Notes under the pieces: generated by a model
What the model was told of the DNA's origin: nothing
The model's database searches: none
Seen by the model: the letters and a program-made list of their open reading frames with translations, nothing else
Shown here: in pieces, positions 19,666-19,729 of the stretch
Layout of the letters: each line of letters starts with the position of its first letter
Numbering within the stretch: the stretch's first letter is position 1
Position numbers and translations under genes: made by a program
NCBI GenBank assembly: GCA_002381695.1
Contig: DFXM01000006.1
Coordinates: forward strand, 31,190-50,918
Direction of reading: 5' to 3'
Source of the DNA: Clostridium sp. UBA4108
GTDB taxonomy: Bacteria; Bacillota; Clostridia; Clostridiales; Clostridiaceae
DNA: 19,729 nucleotides

Positions 19666-19729
19666 GACTTTATTTTAAATGCTTGTTGATGTTAGAACTA
19701 CAGATTATTGCGAAGCAAACCATTTGCAG
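19666..19729 (+). repeat. Dispersed repeat copy R5 (reaches window end)
   Basis: GACTTTATTTTAAAT, GCTTGTTGATGTTAGAACTA, ATTATTGCGAAG, and CAAACCATTTGCAG at the window edge. All blocks occur in the same order in the reverse complement of 1653-1713, making R2 and R5 an inverted pair about 18 kb apart. The last part contains GCAAA-cca-TTTGC, a small palindrome. It lies upstream of the kinase gene. The element may continue past the window. Confidence 0.7.

Noticed and set aside
1..19729. Insertion sequence or prophage content
   Set aside because: No transposase, integrase or phage structural gene was seen. The dispersed repeats are too short and decayed to call a named element.

Overview
The window looks like a chromosome segment of a low-GC, anaerobic, spore-forming Firmicute, most likely Clostridium sensu lato. 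The DNA is very AT-rich, Shine-Dalgarno sites are strong (AGGAGG type), and the genes include a spore photoproduct lyase, a rubredoxin, and a peptide-maturation gene set that I know only from clostridia. There is no rRNA, tRNA, CRISPR array, transposase or phage gene.

Layout. 158-1456: a lipoprotein and a YcxB-like membrane protein, convergent on a shared terminator. 1738-4251: an ABC-2 exporter pair and a MerR/GyrI-type regulator. Each unit is preceded by a promoter with the 19-bp spacer typical of MerR control, with matching dyads. 4343-5677: rubredoxin and spore photoproduct lyase. 5877-13680, minus strand: a ribosomally made, post-translationally modified peptide (RiPP) operon, the core of the window. 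13771-14831: a czcD/NiCo-type riboswitch and the cation diffusion facilitator it should control. 14873-19527, minus strand: a housekeeping-like run of DsrE-like protein, signal peptidase I, metallophosphoesterase, two GNAT acetyltransferases, a membrane-anchored unknown and an APH-like kinase.

RiPP operon. From a near-consensus promoter (TTGACT-N17-TATAAT at 13680-13652) the order is: four Cys-rich precursor peptides, an ABC exporter without a C39 peptidase domain, two more precursors, a strong hairpin, the radical SAM/SPASM maturase CcpM, a TIGR04066-type maturation protein, an acyl-carrier-like protein lacking the carrier serine, and a cytoplasmic subtilisin-like protease. Four of the six precursors and one end of the longest open frame there are not obvious from ordinary ORF calling (50-53 residues each). 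They share a lysine-rich start and a C-x-C-x-C-G-C-x-C-R-x-Y-E core. The inferred flow is: the maturase modifies the Cys run, the S8 protease removes the leader, and the ABC protein exports the product. The roles of the TIGR04066 and carrier-like proteins are unknown.

Scattered through the intergenic gaps are five degenerate copies of one 40-64 bp repeat (1-40, 1653-1713, 10368-10405, 12736-12787, 19666-19729), two of them inside the RiPP operon.
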